Part shown: one piece after another, positions 55,332 through 63,211 of the stretch | How the letters are laid out: each line of letters begins with the position of its first letter | Position numbering within the stretch: position 1 is the first letter of the stretch | Assembly: GCA_900604495.1 (NCBI GenBank) | Contig: UWOR01000014.1 | Location: forward strand, 26,462 to 90,461 | Origin: Desulfovibrio sp. Marseille-P6017 | GTDB lineage: Bacteria > Bacillota_A > Clostridia > Peptostreptococcales > Peptostreptococcaceae | DNA length: 64,000 nucleotides | Direction: 5' to 3' | Position numbers and translations under genes: made by a program | Notes under the pieces: generated by a model | The model's input: only the letters and a program-made list of their open reading frames with translations | Database searches by the model: none | What the model was told of the DNA's origin: nothing

Positions 55332-57037
55332 TCACCTCAAATTTTTCACAATATTATAAATTATTTCTAATTCTGCTATGTGACTATTTATATATTCTTT
55401 ACTCAAATATTTTTCTTTAAATGTATTATATTTAACTAACTCCACTTTATTTTTAATTAATTCAAAATTAGCTTCTACATCACAAATACATTCATCAATC
55501 AAAGTATTTAACTTGCCATAGATTTGATTTTTTATATCTAGATCATCACTAGAAACTCTTTTAAAACTTTTACTTCTCATATAATCTAAAACTTTATCTT
55601 TTGATTTTTTTTTTACATTATTTAGCTCTTTTAACGCATTATAATCTATTATAATGTTCTTATTCTTAGTAAAAGATATATGAAAATCTATCTTTTCTAT
55701 TTCTATATTTTTTTTACCACTATAACTTTTATAATTATTTTCATATAACCTATTTAATTCTTTTTTACAAATTTCTTCTATATCATTTAATCTTGTTTCT
55801 ATTTCTTTTATATCTATTAATTTATAATATGGTTTATTTTTTATATCGTATAATAAGTCTATTATATATTTTTTATGTATATTTATATTTTCATTTAAGT
55901 GAAAGTTTGAATTATTATATATAGATATATCTTTATATACTTCTCTTTTATATTCTTCTATAATTTTCATGATTTTTTGTGACATTAACATTAAGTTTTT
56001 ATGTTTTGATTTTATTTGATTTTCTTGTGAGGTTTCTTTGAAGTGTCTATTTATAGAGCTTCTTAAAATACTTATATTACTTTTGTTAAGTAGGACAGTA
56101 TCATTGTTTAAAATGCCATTAACTGCATTCTTTGCAGAAATAAATACTATATCATCAAATATATCACTATAAATCTCCTTAACTTTTGCCTTAACCTTAT
56201 GTACATTAACCTTATCGCTACTTTCAATTACATCCATTTTATTTACTACTAATATCATATTCTTTCTGCTATTATATAATTTATTTAATTTATTAATATC
56301 TGAAATAAGATCATTACTTTTCTTAGAAATAATATTTTGAGCATCTATAATCCATATTATTCCATCAGACTTAATGTAGTAATCTTTTATTGAACTTACC
56401 ATACTTTTACTTAATATTTGATTTAATCCTGGAGTATCTACAATGATAAAATCATTTAATATACCATTTTTATTAAAATAATACTTTACCTCTACAATAT
56501 CAGATATATATTGATATTGTTCTTCCAAAGATAATTTTAATCTTTTTAAGTCTTTTATACTTAGATTTTTATTCAATTTATGCTCTCTTAATATATTAAA
56601 TATTTTCTTTCTAGATTTTCTAAATTTATCTTCTTCTTTATTTATTAAATCTACTCCTTCCTCTAAAGACATTGATACTACAATTTTATCATTGTAAATA
56701 ATTTCTATTTTTTCATTATTAGATTTACAAAATAAATCTAACTTCCAAGTATTTGGTAAGTCTTTAGTTTTATTAAATTATCTTCTATAAGAGCATTTAT
56801 AAGTGTAGACTTTCCATAGTTTCCTGAACCTACTATAAACAATAAAAAAGGATGTAATAATTCTACTAAGTTTTCTAAACTAACTTCAATTTCATATCTT
56901 ATATCATTTAACATTTTATAAGTTCTATTTACATCAGATTCAATTATACTAATCTCTATATTTTCTATTATGCTTATTAAATTCTCAAGAATAGAACTAA
57001 ATTTTAAAAACTCCTTTTCTCTACTAACAAAACTCAT
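55332..57037 (-). pseudogene. Dynamin-like GTPase 2, frameshifted after the P-loop
   Basis: The first frame (likely ATG 57037) carries a helical N-terminus and P-loop GSGNYGKSTLINAL, then stops at 56738. The downstream frame reads TKDLPNTWKLDLFC and continues through G3 DTPGLNQ and G4 NKMD to 55332; its first ATG (56672) lies inside the G domain. Adding one A to the run of four at 56768-56771 joins them into IKTKDLPNTWKLDL, the usual reading. The full protein would be about 569 aa. It has no obvious hydrophobic hairpin, unlike its partner. Pseudogene or sequence error. Confidence 0.85.
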
Positions 57038-57151
57038 AGATACCAACCTCTAAATTAAGTAAATTATCTACTAAAGTATATGAAACCTTGTAACTCTATA
57101 TAACTTATTAGAATAGATTAGAATATAATAGTATTAATAAGGAGGAACATT

Positions 57152-57565
57152 ATGTCAAAATTTATGAAAATCACTTATCCAACTTATTACTCCAGATATT
57201 TAAATGTTTATCAGGTGGGTAAACCAGAATCCATTGATATAATTTTTATAGTAGAAATTTTAAACAGAGATGATAACAAGGAAAGTTCATTTGACTCTTC
57301 AGGTCTAAGAAAACTATTCGATTTAGAAATAGATCAAAATTGGTTTCATAAAACATTAATAAAAATTGGAGAAAGAACAAAAACACATGCTCCATTACCT
57401 TCACTTCCATATAAAGATGTTCCATTTAAGCCAACATTAATAAATTTAGCTGAAAATATATTCAATATAATGAAGGTTTCTATTGAAGAAACATTTGAAG
57501 ATATAAAATTAGTAAGTGTAGAAGTATCAACTTATAAAGATTCCGCTATATATAGCAAAAATTAA
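57152..57565 (+). CDS. Small protein, possibly 6-pyruvoyl-tetrahydropterin synthase-like fold
   Basis: 137 aa with GGAGG before the ATG. The C-terminal part KPTLINLAENIFNIMK and VSVEVSTYKDSAIY resembles the end of QueD/PTPS proteins (PT-x-E-N-x-A and V-x-E-T-x-x-x-x-x-Y). The N-terminal zinc histidines of that family are not visible, so if related it is probably not a normal enzyme. It stands divergent from the dynamin operon and ends in a nested hairpin terminator. The fold suggestion is weak. Confidence 0.5.
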   Translation: MSKFMKITYPTYYSRYLNVYQVGKPESIDIIFIVEILNRDDNKESSFDSSGLRKLFDLEIDQNWFHKTLIKIGERTKTHAPLPSLPYKDVPFKPTLINLAENIFNIMKVSIEETFEDIKLVSVEVSTYKDSAIYSKN

Positions 57566-57569
57566 AAAT

Positions 57570-57641
57570 AAAACCTAAACTCAATTTATGAATATGGAAT
57601 ATATATTAATACTCCATATTCATATTGTGTCTAGGTTTTAA
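57570..57641. terminator. Nested hairpin terminator between convergent genes
   Basis: Outer arms AAAACCTA/TAGGTTTT enclose an inner stem ATGAATATGGA/TCCATATTCAT. It serves the small plus-strand gene and the sigma factor gene. Confidence 0.75.
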
Positions 57642-58522
57642 TAAAAATGCTTTAGTTGTTTTAATCGACTAGGATGTCTAAGTTTACGTATCGCTTTAGC
57701 TTCTATTTGTCTAATTCTTTCCCTTGTAACTCCAAATACTTTTCCTATTTCCTCTAATGTCTTTGGATCATCATCATCTAGTCCAAATCTCATTCTTAAA
57801 ACTTTTTGTTCTTGATCACTAAGTCCAGTTAATAATTCTTCTATTTTTTCTCTTAAGTTATGCTGTTCTACCTCATGTATTACAACATCTGCAAAGTTAG
57901 CATCCGATGGTATAAATTCAACTAAGCTACTATCTTCATCTTCCTTGATAGGTGTATCTAATGAAACTATACTCTTATCTCTTTTTAATATATCTATAAC
58001 TTTTTCAACTTCAAGATCACACACTTCCGCAAGCTCTTCTAAAGAAGGTTCTCTTTGAAGTACATTCGCTAGTTCTTGTTTTTTTCTTTTTACAAAATTA
58101 ATCCTTTGATGAAGATGCACCGGTATCCTTATAGTATTTTCACAATCATCAATATATCTTGTTATACTTTGTTTTATCCACCAAGTTGCATAAGTACTAA
58201 ATTTATAACCTTTTGTGTAATCATATTTCTCTACAGCTTTTATAAGTCCAATATTTCCTGCTTGAATTAAATCAAGCATATCTACGCTTTCTTTTCTATA
58301 TTTTTTTGCTATACTTACTACTAGTCTGTAATTTGCATTTATAAATTGTTCTTTAGCATCAGGTGTAGAGTCACAGATTGCTTTTGCTAGTTCTACTTCC
58401 TCTACTGCAGACAACATTTTGTACTCTTCAATTTCTTTTAAGTACATTTTCATTGCATTTGATGAATTCGATGATTCCCCGTAAATATAGTTCTCGTAAG
58501 TATTTTCTTTTTTAGCCCCCAT
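57638..58522 (-). CDS. Short SigA-like (group 2) sigma-70 factor
   Basis: 294 aa. Region 1.2 ([23 protein letters not shown]), region 2 ([41 protein letters not shown]), region 3 and region 4.2 ([32 protein letters not shown]) are all intact. Region 1.1 and the non-conserved insert of housekeeping SigA are missing. Regions 2.4 and 4.2 are close to SigA, so it should read similar -35/-10 boxes. It lies alone, away from dnaG. Clostridioides difficile has a comparable second SigA-like factor. Role unknown, probably stationary phase or stress. Confidence 0.9.
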   Translation of the reverse strand: MGAKKENTYENYIYGESSNSSNAMKMYLKEIEEYKMLSAVEEVELAKAICDSTPDAKEQFINANYRLVVSIAKKYRKESVDMLDLIQAGNIGLIKAVEKYDYTKGYKFSTYATWWIKQSITRYIDDCENTIRIPVHLHQRINFVKRKKQELANVLQREPSLEELAEVCDLEVEKVIDILKRDKSIVSLDTPIKEDEDSSLVEFIPSDANFADVVIHEVEQHNLREKIEELLTGLSDQEQKVLRMRFGLDDDDPKTLEEIGKVFGVTRERIRQIEAKAIRKLRHPSRLKQLKHFY

Positions 58523-58526
58523 AATC

Positions 58527-58897
58527 TAACCCCTTCTATACATATAGTTTATTAAATTCAATATTAAAGTGTCTGTAGCTCTATTTATCTATATAATATG
58601 ATTGTAATTATGAAAAAATACCAGATACCCGCTATACCATATTGAGTTTTTATAAAAAGTCAATTATTTTATTAAACAATAATTCTACATATATATAAAA
58701 AAACCCTTTTATTTTTTTTAATCATCTCAGATTTTACTAAATTTTTTTATAATATTTTTTGTTTATATACTATAAATACGCACTTTATAAAAAATTATGT
58801 TTATACAAAATTTTTCATACACTTATTTTATTGTAAATATTATTCTACTATTACCCCTAAATTTCCTCTTTTTTTCTATAAATATTGTATTTTAGGC
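58527..58897. other. Long AT-rich upstream region of the sigma gene
   Basis: About 370 bp without an ORF. A GGGG ribosome site lies just before the sigma start. No convincing promoter or known RNA motif was recognised; several poly-A and poly-T tracts could bend the DNA. Confidence 0.5.
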
Positions 58898-58926
58898 AAA
58901 ATAAAAGACCACAAATCTGTGGTCTC
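58898..58926 (-). terminator. Terminator of the small RNA and of the gene upstream
   Basis: AGACCACA (58906-58913) and TGTGGTCT (58918-58925) form an 8-bp stem with a 4-nt loop; TTTTATTTT follows on the minus strand. Confidence 0.8.
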
Positions 58927-59016
58927 TCATTTTCGAACGACGTTATAAATCCCACCATTAATAAATCCTTAGTATTATTGCCCCAACACTTACGGTTTTA
59001 TCAGTGAATTTTAACC
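58898..59016 (-). ncRNA. Candidate small RNA of about 118 nt
   Basis: A complete transcription unit on the minus strand with no ORF: -35 TTGACT (59050-59045), 17 bp, -10 TATTAT (59027-59022), expected start near 59015, and a terminator hairpin AGACCACAG/TTGTGGTCT (58906-58925) with a T-rich tail. The body can pair AGTGTT with AATACT and CACT with AGTG. The 3' half contains two GGATTTAT copies. It matches no RNA family that I recognise. It lies between the His/Cys-rich protein gene and the sigma gene. Confidence 0.55.
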
Positions 59017-59021
59017 ATTTA

Positions 59022-59050
59022 ATAATAACATCATTAAAAATTATAGTCAA
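59022..59050 (-). promoter_or_regulatory. Promoter of the candidate small RNA
   Basis: TTGACT and TATTAT separated by 17 bp on the minus strand, 14 bp after the stop of the preceding gene. Confidence 0.6.
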
Positions 59051-59063
59051 GTTTTCTTGTTAA

Positions 59064-59636
59064 TTATTCGTGATGATGTCCACATCCACATCCATGATTT
59101 TCATCATGGTTATGTCCTCCACAGCATCCTCCATCTTCATGTCCACCACATCCGCATTCATGATCTTCATGATGTCCGTGTTCATGTCCGCATCCACATC
59201 CATCGTGATGATGCTCAGCTTCCATAGCTTTTATTTTTTCTTCCATCTCAAAGAATTCTTTTACCATTGTTTCATATGTAGGAAGTTCTGCATCTGTATC
59301 ATACTCTTCTCCAGTCCAATCTGCATACATCATTTCATTTCCATTAGTTAATATCATTCTTCCAGCCATAGTTATATTATCTACATCTTCTAAGAAGTCT
59401 ATTTGCTTTTGTACAGTTTCACCTTCCATAGCAACATCTTCATCTAAGCATTTTACTATTAAAACTGGCGCATAGTAATCCTCATTATCTTTTACATTTA
59501 CTATTATATCAAGTACACCTTCTGCACCTTCTTCAAATTCTGATAAAGGTACATCTGTATCTATCATATCATGTGGAACTAATAAATCTTCCATTAAATA
59601 TTTAATTACTCTCTCTTTTACTAATTGTTGTGACAT
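59064..59636 (-). CDS. HsdR_N-like domain protein with His/Cys metal-binding tail
   Basis: 190 aa. Residues 1-125 resemble the type I restriction HsdR N-terminal domain family (YYAPVLIVKCLDEDV, QIDFLEDV, GRMILTNGNEMMYADW) although no restriction helicase is nearby. From residue 142 the tail contains repeated GCGCGH, HHEDHECGCGG, GGCCGGH and GCGCGHHHE blocks, about 18 His and 12 Cys in 49 residues, suited to bind Zn, Ni or Co. A ZIP metal transporter gene lies upstream on the same strand. Function unknown; metal storage or sensing is an inference. Confidence 0.78.
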   Translation of the reverse strand: MSQQLVKERVIKYLMEDLLVPHDMIDTDVPLSEFEEGAEGVLDIIVNVKDNEDYYAPVLIVKCLDEDVAMEGETVQKQIDFLEDVDNITMAGRMILTNGNEMMYADWTGEEYDTDAELPTYETMVKEFFEMEEKIKAMEAEHHHDGCGCGHEHGHHEDHECGCGGHEDGGCCGGHNHDENHGCGCGHHHE

Positions 59637-59841
59637 AATTTTAGTACTCCTTCCAAGCTTATGATTAAAAGTAAACCAATGTTTACCTTTTTATAGTATA
59701 ATACATCAATCTTTTTTTCAATGTATATATGAAAATATTTTTTAATCTACATTTATAATACCCATATTTTATTCTTTCTAAAATCTTTTATAATATTTAA
59801 GTTATAAGTAATTCTATTATATATATGATATTTAACATATA

Positions 59842-59877
59842 AAATGAAATAGTAAGCGTACGCTTACTATTTCATTT
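59842..59877. promoter_or_regulatory. Perfect 36-bp palindrome
   Basis: The sequence AAATGAAATAGTAAGCGT (59842-59859) is followed by its exact reverse complement. The core GTAAGCGTACGCTTAC is unusually GC-rich for this DNA. It lies 155 bp after the ZIP gene and 205 bp before the start of the His/Cys-rich gene. It may be a terminator (T-run is weak) or a repressor operator. Confidence 0.6.
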
Positions 59878-60032
59878 ATAAGAGATTTAAATATTAAGTT
59901 AAAAATTTATTTGGTAATGGTATTTAATTTATATCCAATATGCTCAAGTTTTATACTATATTTATAAATAAACAGATAATATTAATCCCATATTATATTT
60001 ACATCTATAATTAATATTTAACAATTTTTAAT
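59878..60032. other. Intergenic spacer after the ZIP gene
   Basis: AT-rich, no ORF or hairpin recognised apart from the palindrome at its left edge. Confidence 0.5.
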
Positions 60033-60812
60033 TTAAGCTAATGCTACATCTAAAATCATCATAAGTACAAATCCTAAAGCAAAACCAATAGTACCTATAT
60101 CAGAATGCTTTCCTTCCGATGCTTCTGGTATTAATTCTTCAACAACAACATATATCATAGCTCCTGCTGCAAAAGATAGAAAATAAGGCATAGCTGGAGT
60201 TATAAAACTTGAGAATATAATAGTCAAAGCAGCGCCAATTGGTTCAACAATTCCTGATAATAATCCATAGTAAAATGATTTTGATTTAGTTACCCCCTCA
60301 CTTCTTAATGGCATAGATATTATAGCGCCTTCAGGAAAATTTTGAATTGCAATTCCAATTGAAAGAGCAAATGCTGCTGCTATACTTATAGTGTTTCCAT
60401 TATTTAAAATTCCAGCAAAAACAATTCCTACTGCCATTCCTTCTGGTATATTATGCAAAACTACTGCTAGTACAAGCATTGTTGTCTTTCTTATCTTATC
60501 ACTTTTCATTCCTTCTGGTTTACTATAATTATAATGAAGATGAGGAATAACACTATCCAAAGCAAGCATAAACAATACCCCTACTAAAATTCCAACTGCA
60601 GCAGGAATAAACGAAAACTTGCCCATATTACTACTCATATCAATAGATGGTATAATTAATGACCATACAGATGCTGCAATCATTACTCCAGATGCAAACC
60701 CTAGTAGCACCTTATTTACTACCGTATTCATTTCTTTCTTCATTATAAATACACATGATGATCCTAATGCAGTTCCTACAAAAGGTATTAATATTCCAAT
60801 TAAAACATTCAT
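60033..60812 (-). CDS. ZIP family divalent metal transporter
   Basis: 259 aa from the ATG at 60812, which has AAGGTGG nine bases upstream; a GTG four codons earlier overlaps that site. Eight membrane segments; the metal path is marked by HNIPEGMAVG in segment 4 and QNFPEGAI in segment 5, the second with Asn-Phe instead of His-Asn. A His pair in the loop (IPHLHYNYSKPE) may bind metal. ZupT-like uptake of Zn, Fe or Mn is likely. Single gene upstream of the His/Cys-rich protein. Confidence 0.9.
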   Translation of the reverse strand: MNVLIGILIPFVGTALGSSCVFIMKKEMNTVVNKVLLGFASGVMIAASVWSLIIPSIDMSSNMGKFSFIPAAVGILVGVLFMLALDSVIPHLHYNYSKPEGMKSDKIRKTTMLVLAVVLHNIPEGMAVGIVFAGILNNGNTISIAAAFALSIGIAIQNFPEGAIISMPLRSEGVTKSKSFYYGLLSGIVEPIGAALTIIFSSFITPAMPYFLSFAAGAMIYVVVEELIPEASEGKHSDIGTIGFALGFVLMMILDVALA

Positions 60813-60824
60813 AAAATTCACCAC

Positions 60825-61075
60825 CTTAAAATATTTAACATCATTTGATAATAATTTTCATTTTCTATAATTATATTTTAAATCTATTATTTTATTTTAT
60901 CTACTCCTATAATATATTTTATAAACATTTTAATTATTTTTTACATATATTATCTAATTATAATAGACTGTTCTTAATTTAAGTATTGTTCTTCAATTTA
61001 CAACTAAAAATTAGTTAAATAAGTATTTAATTTTATATCTTTATATATTTATTTCATTACATAATGCATAAACAG
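60825..61075. other. Divergent intergenic region
   Basis: About 250 bp of AT-rich DNA between the ZIP gene and the PTS-like gene promoter. No ORF, palindrome or RNA motif was recognised. Confidence 0.5.
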
Positions 61076-61104
61076 TTGTCTTGTCACCAACTTTTATGTA
61101 CAAT
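61076..61104 (+). promoter_or_regulatory. Promoter of the PTS-IIC-like gene
   Basis: TTGTCT (61076-61081) and TACAAT (61099-61104), spacing 17 bp, 45 bp upstream of the start codon. Confidence 0.65.
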
Positions 61105-61149
61105 AAAGTTAATAAATTTAAAATATATTTATATAAAAGGGGAGTTATT

Positions 61150-62190
61150 ATGAATAATACAATTAATAAACAGTCAAATATACATACCTTTCTAAAAAGA
61201 AAAAATGTAGAAGTGTCAATCAATCGTTATCTTATAGATGCTCTTAGTTATATGGCACTAGGATTGTTTTCTTCATTACTTATAGGTACAATATTTAATA
61301 CCTTAGGAGAAATGTTTAATATAACATTATTTACAGAAATAATAAATCCACTTTCAAAACAAGTTACAGGACCTTGTATAGCTATATCTATTGCTTATGG
61401 TCTTCAAGCACCTCCATTAGTTATGTTCTCATGTGCTATAGTTGGTGCATGTGGTAATGAGCTAGGTGGCCCAGTAGGAGCATTTGTTGCTGCTGTATTA
61501 GCCGTTGAATGTGGAAAAATAATTTCTAAAGAAACTAAAATAGATATAATAATTACTCCCGCTATAACTATATTAGTTGGTGTTTTAGCTGCTCAGATCA
61601 TTGGACCTGCTATTTCTATTTTTATGAACTCCTTTGGAAATTTAATAATGAATGCTACCGATATGCAACCTTTCATTATGGGTGCTTTAGTTTCTGCATT
61701 AGTTGGAATAGCTCTTACTCTTCCTATTAGTAGTGCAGCTATCTGTATGATGCTAGGTCTTAGTGGCCTTGCTGGTGGGGCTGCTACAGTTGGATGCTGT
61801 TGTCAAATGGTAGGATTCGCTGTAATGAGTTTAAAAGAAAATGGTATGGGAGGTCTTATTGCACAAGGAGTAGGTACTTCAATGTTACAAATGCCTAATA
61901 TTATTAAGAACTATAAAATATGGATTCCTCCAACTTTAACTTCTATTATTGTAGGTCCATTGTCTACTACTATATTTAAGATGGAAAATATTCCAATTGG
62001 CTCCGGAATGGGTACTAGTGGTTTTGTAGGTCAATTTGGAACTTTAAATGCTATGGATAATTCTATATCAACTTGGATAGGAATTATTCTTCTTCATTTT
62101 GTACTTCCTGCAGTCATTACTTTTATTATTTCTGAATTTATGAGAAAAAAAGGATTTATAAATTATGGGGATTTAAAATTAGATTTATAA
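61150..62190 (+). CDS. PTS_EIIC_2-type membrane transporter
   Basis: 346 aa from the ATG at 61150 with GGGGAG before it; a longer frame from 61081 would overlap the promoter. About eight to ten hydrophobic segments with GPCIAISIAYGLQAPPLVMFSC, GACGNELGGPVGAFVAA and a Cys-rich VGCCCQMVGFAVMS. This is the PF13303 family, related to the membrane part of sugar PTS transporters but without IIA or IIB domains; its substrate and energy source are unknown. No PTS partners are nearby. Confidence 0.87.
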   Translation: MNNTINKQSNIHTFLKRKNVEVSINRYLIDALSYMALGLFSSLLIGTIFNTLGEMFNITLFTEIINPLSKQVTGPCIAISIAYGLQAPPLVMFSCAIVGACGNELGGPVGAFVAAVLAVECGKIISKETKIDIIITPAITILVGVLAAQIIGPAISIFMNSFGNLIMNATDMQPFIMGALVSALVGIALTLPISSAAICMMLGLSGLAGGAATVGCCCQMVGFAVMSLKENGMGGLIAQGVGTSMLQMPNIIKNYKIWIPPTLTSIIVGPLSTTIFKMENIPIGSGMGTSGFVGQFGTLNAMDNSISTWIGIILLHFVLPAVITFIISEFMRKKGFINYGDLKLDL

Positions 62191-62192
62191 TG

Positions 62193-62240
62193 TTAAAAGT
62201 GTAGTTTAAAATCATAATGACTTTATAACTACACTTTTAA
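62193..62240 (+). terminator. Terminator of the PTS-like gene
   Basis: TTAAAAGTGTAGTT pairs with AACTACACTTTTAA (TATAACTACAC on the right), loop about 20 nt. Confidence 0.75.
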
Positions 62241-62261
62241 ATTAAGTTTTTATCTATTTTT

Positions 62262-63086
62262 TTAATATATTGTGTTTACAGGAGGAGTTGACACAGATAT
62301 GTTATCTCCTTCATTTAAAGAGTTTATACGCTTCATATCTTCGCTAGAAATTTCAAAATCAAATATATCTATATTCTCTTTTATTCTATCTTTATTTGAC
62401 GATTTTGGTATTGGAATTATATTTCTTTGAATATGCCATCTTAATACTATTTGTGGTATTGATTTTTTATATTTATTCGATAATTCAATCATTAAATCAT
62501 TAGTAAATACTCTTCCTCTAGCAATTGGACTCCATGCAACAACTTGAATATTATTATATTCACAATAATTTACTATATCATTTTTTGTGCTAAATGGATG
62601 TATTTCTATTTGATTTACCATAGGCATTATTTTTGCTGTTTTCTTTAACTCTTCTAAATGCTCGATTTTAAAATTGCATACACCTATTGATTTTACTTTT
62701 TTATTTTCATATAAATATTCAAAAGCTCTCCAAGTTTCAGCATTTAATTTATTTGGCCAATGAACTAGGTACAAATCTATATAATCTACCTGTAGGTTAT
62801 TTATTGACTTATTAAATGCTTCAATAGTATTTTCATAGCCATGATCATCATTCCAAAGCTTAGTTACTAAAAATATATCTTCTCTATTTATTTTACTTTC
62901 CTTTATTCCATTTCCTATACCAACTTCATTTTTATAAAACGATGCGGTATCTATCATTTTATATCCTAAATTTAAAGCTTCTTTTACTACTATAGCAGTT
63001 TCTTTTTCATTTCCAGATTTATATGTTCCAAATCCTATTGAAGGTATACTTATGTTATTAGATAATAATTTTGACTTTATTTTCAT
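62262..63086 (-). CDS. Aldo/keto reductase
   Basis: 274-aa NADPH-dependent TIM-barrel oxidoreductase of the 2,5-diketogluconate reductase-like branch. The tetrad is visible: Asp in MIDTASFYKNE (with Tyr 4 residues on), Lys in LVTKLWND, and His in YLVHWPNK. SPIARGRVF and IPIPKSSNKDRIKEN (cofactor phosphate) are typical. Reduces aldehydes or ketones; substrate unknown. Single gene. Confidence 0.93.
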   Translation of the reverse strand: MKIKSKLLSNNISIPSIGFGTYKSGNEKETAIVVKEALNLGYKMIDTASFYKNEVGIGNGIKESKINREDIFLVTKLWNDDHGYENTIEAFNKSINNLQVDYIDLYLVHWPNKLNAETWRAFEYLYENKKVKSIGVCNFKIEHLEELKKTAKIMPMVNQIEIHPFSTKNDIVNYCEYNNIQVVAWSPIARGRVFTNDLMIELSNKYKKSIPQIVLRWHIQRNIIPIPKSSNKDRIKENIDIFDFEISSEDMKRINSLNEGDNISVSTPPVNTIY

Positions 63087-63151
63087 ATATTCCTCCCCTA
63101 TATTTTATAATTATCTTTATTTCACATAATATAATTTTATCATATTTAAAT

Positions 63152-63191
63152 AAAAACACCTCAAGAAATAATTATTTCTTGAGGTGTTTTT
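63152..63191 (-). terminator. Terminator after the NlpC/P60 gene
   Basis: AAAAACACCTCAAGAAATAA pairs with its complement with almost no loop; T-run on the minus strand, 21 bp after the stop at 63212. Confidence 0.93.
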
Positions 63192-63211
63192 ACAACTTTT
63201 AAGTAATTCTA

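Noticed and set aside
58920..58970. GTTCGAAA on the minus strand resembling a tRNA T-loop
   Set aside because: The flanking bases do not form the 5-bp T-stem and no acceptor or anticodon arm is found around it.
59070..59351. Plus-strand Met/Ser/Phe-rich ORF of 93 aa
   Set aside because: It is the antisense shadow of the His/Cys-rich tail (GAT/CAT codons read backwards) and has no ribosome site.
61041..61223. Minus-strand 60-aa ORF
   Set aside because: It overlaps the promoter and start of the PTS-like gene on the other strand and lacks a ribosome site and terminator.
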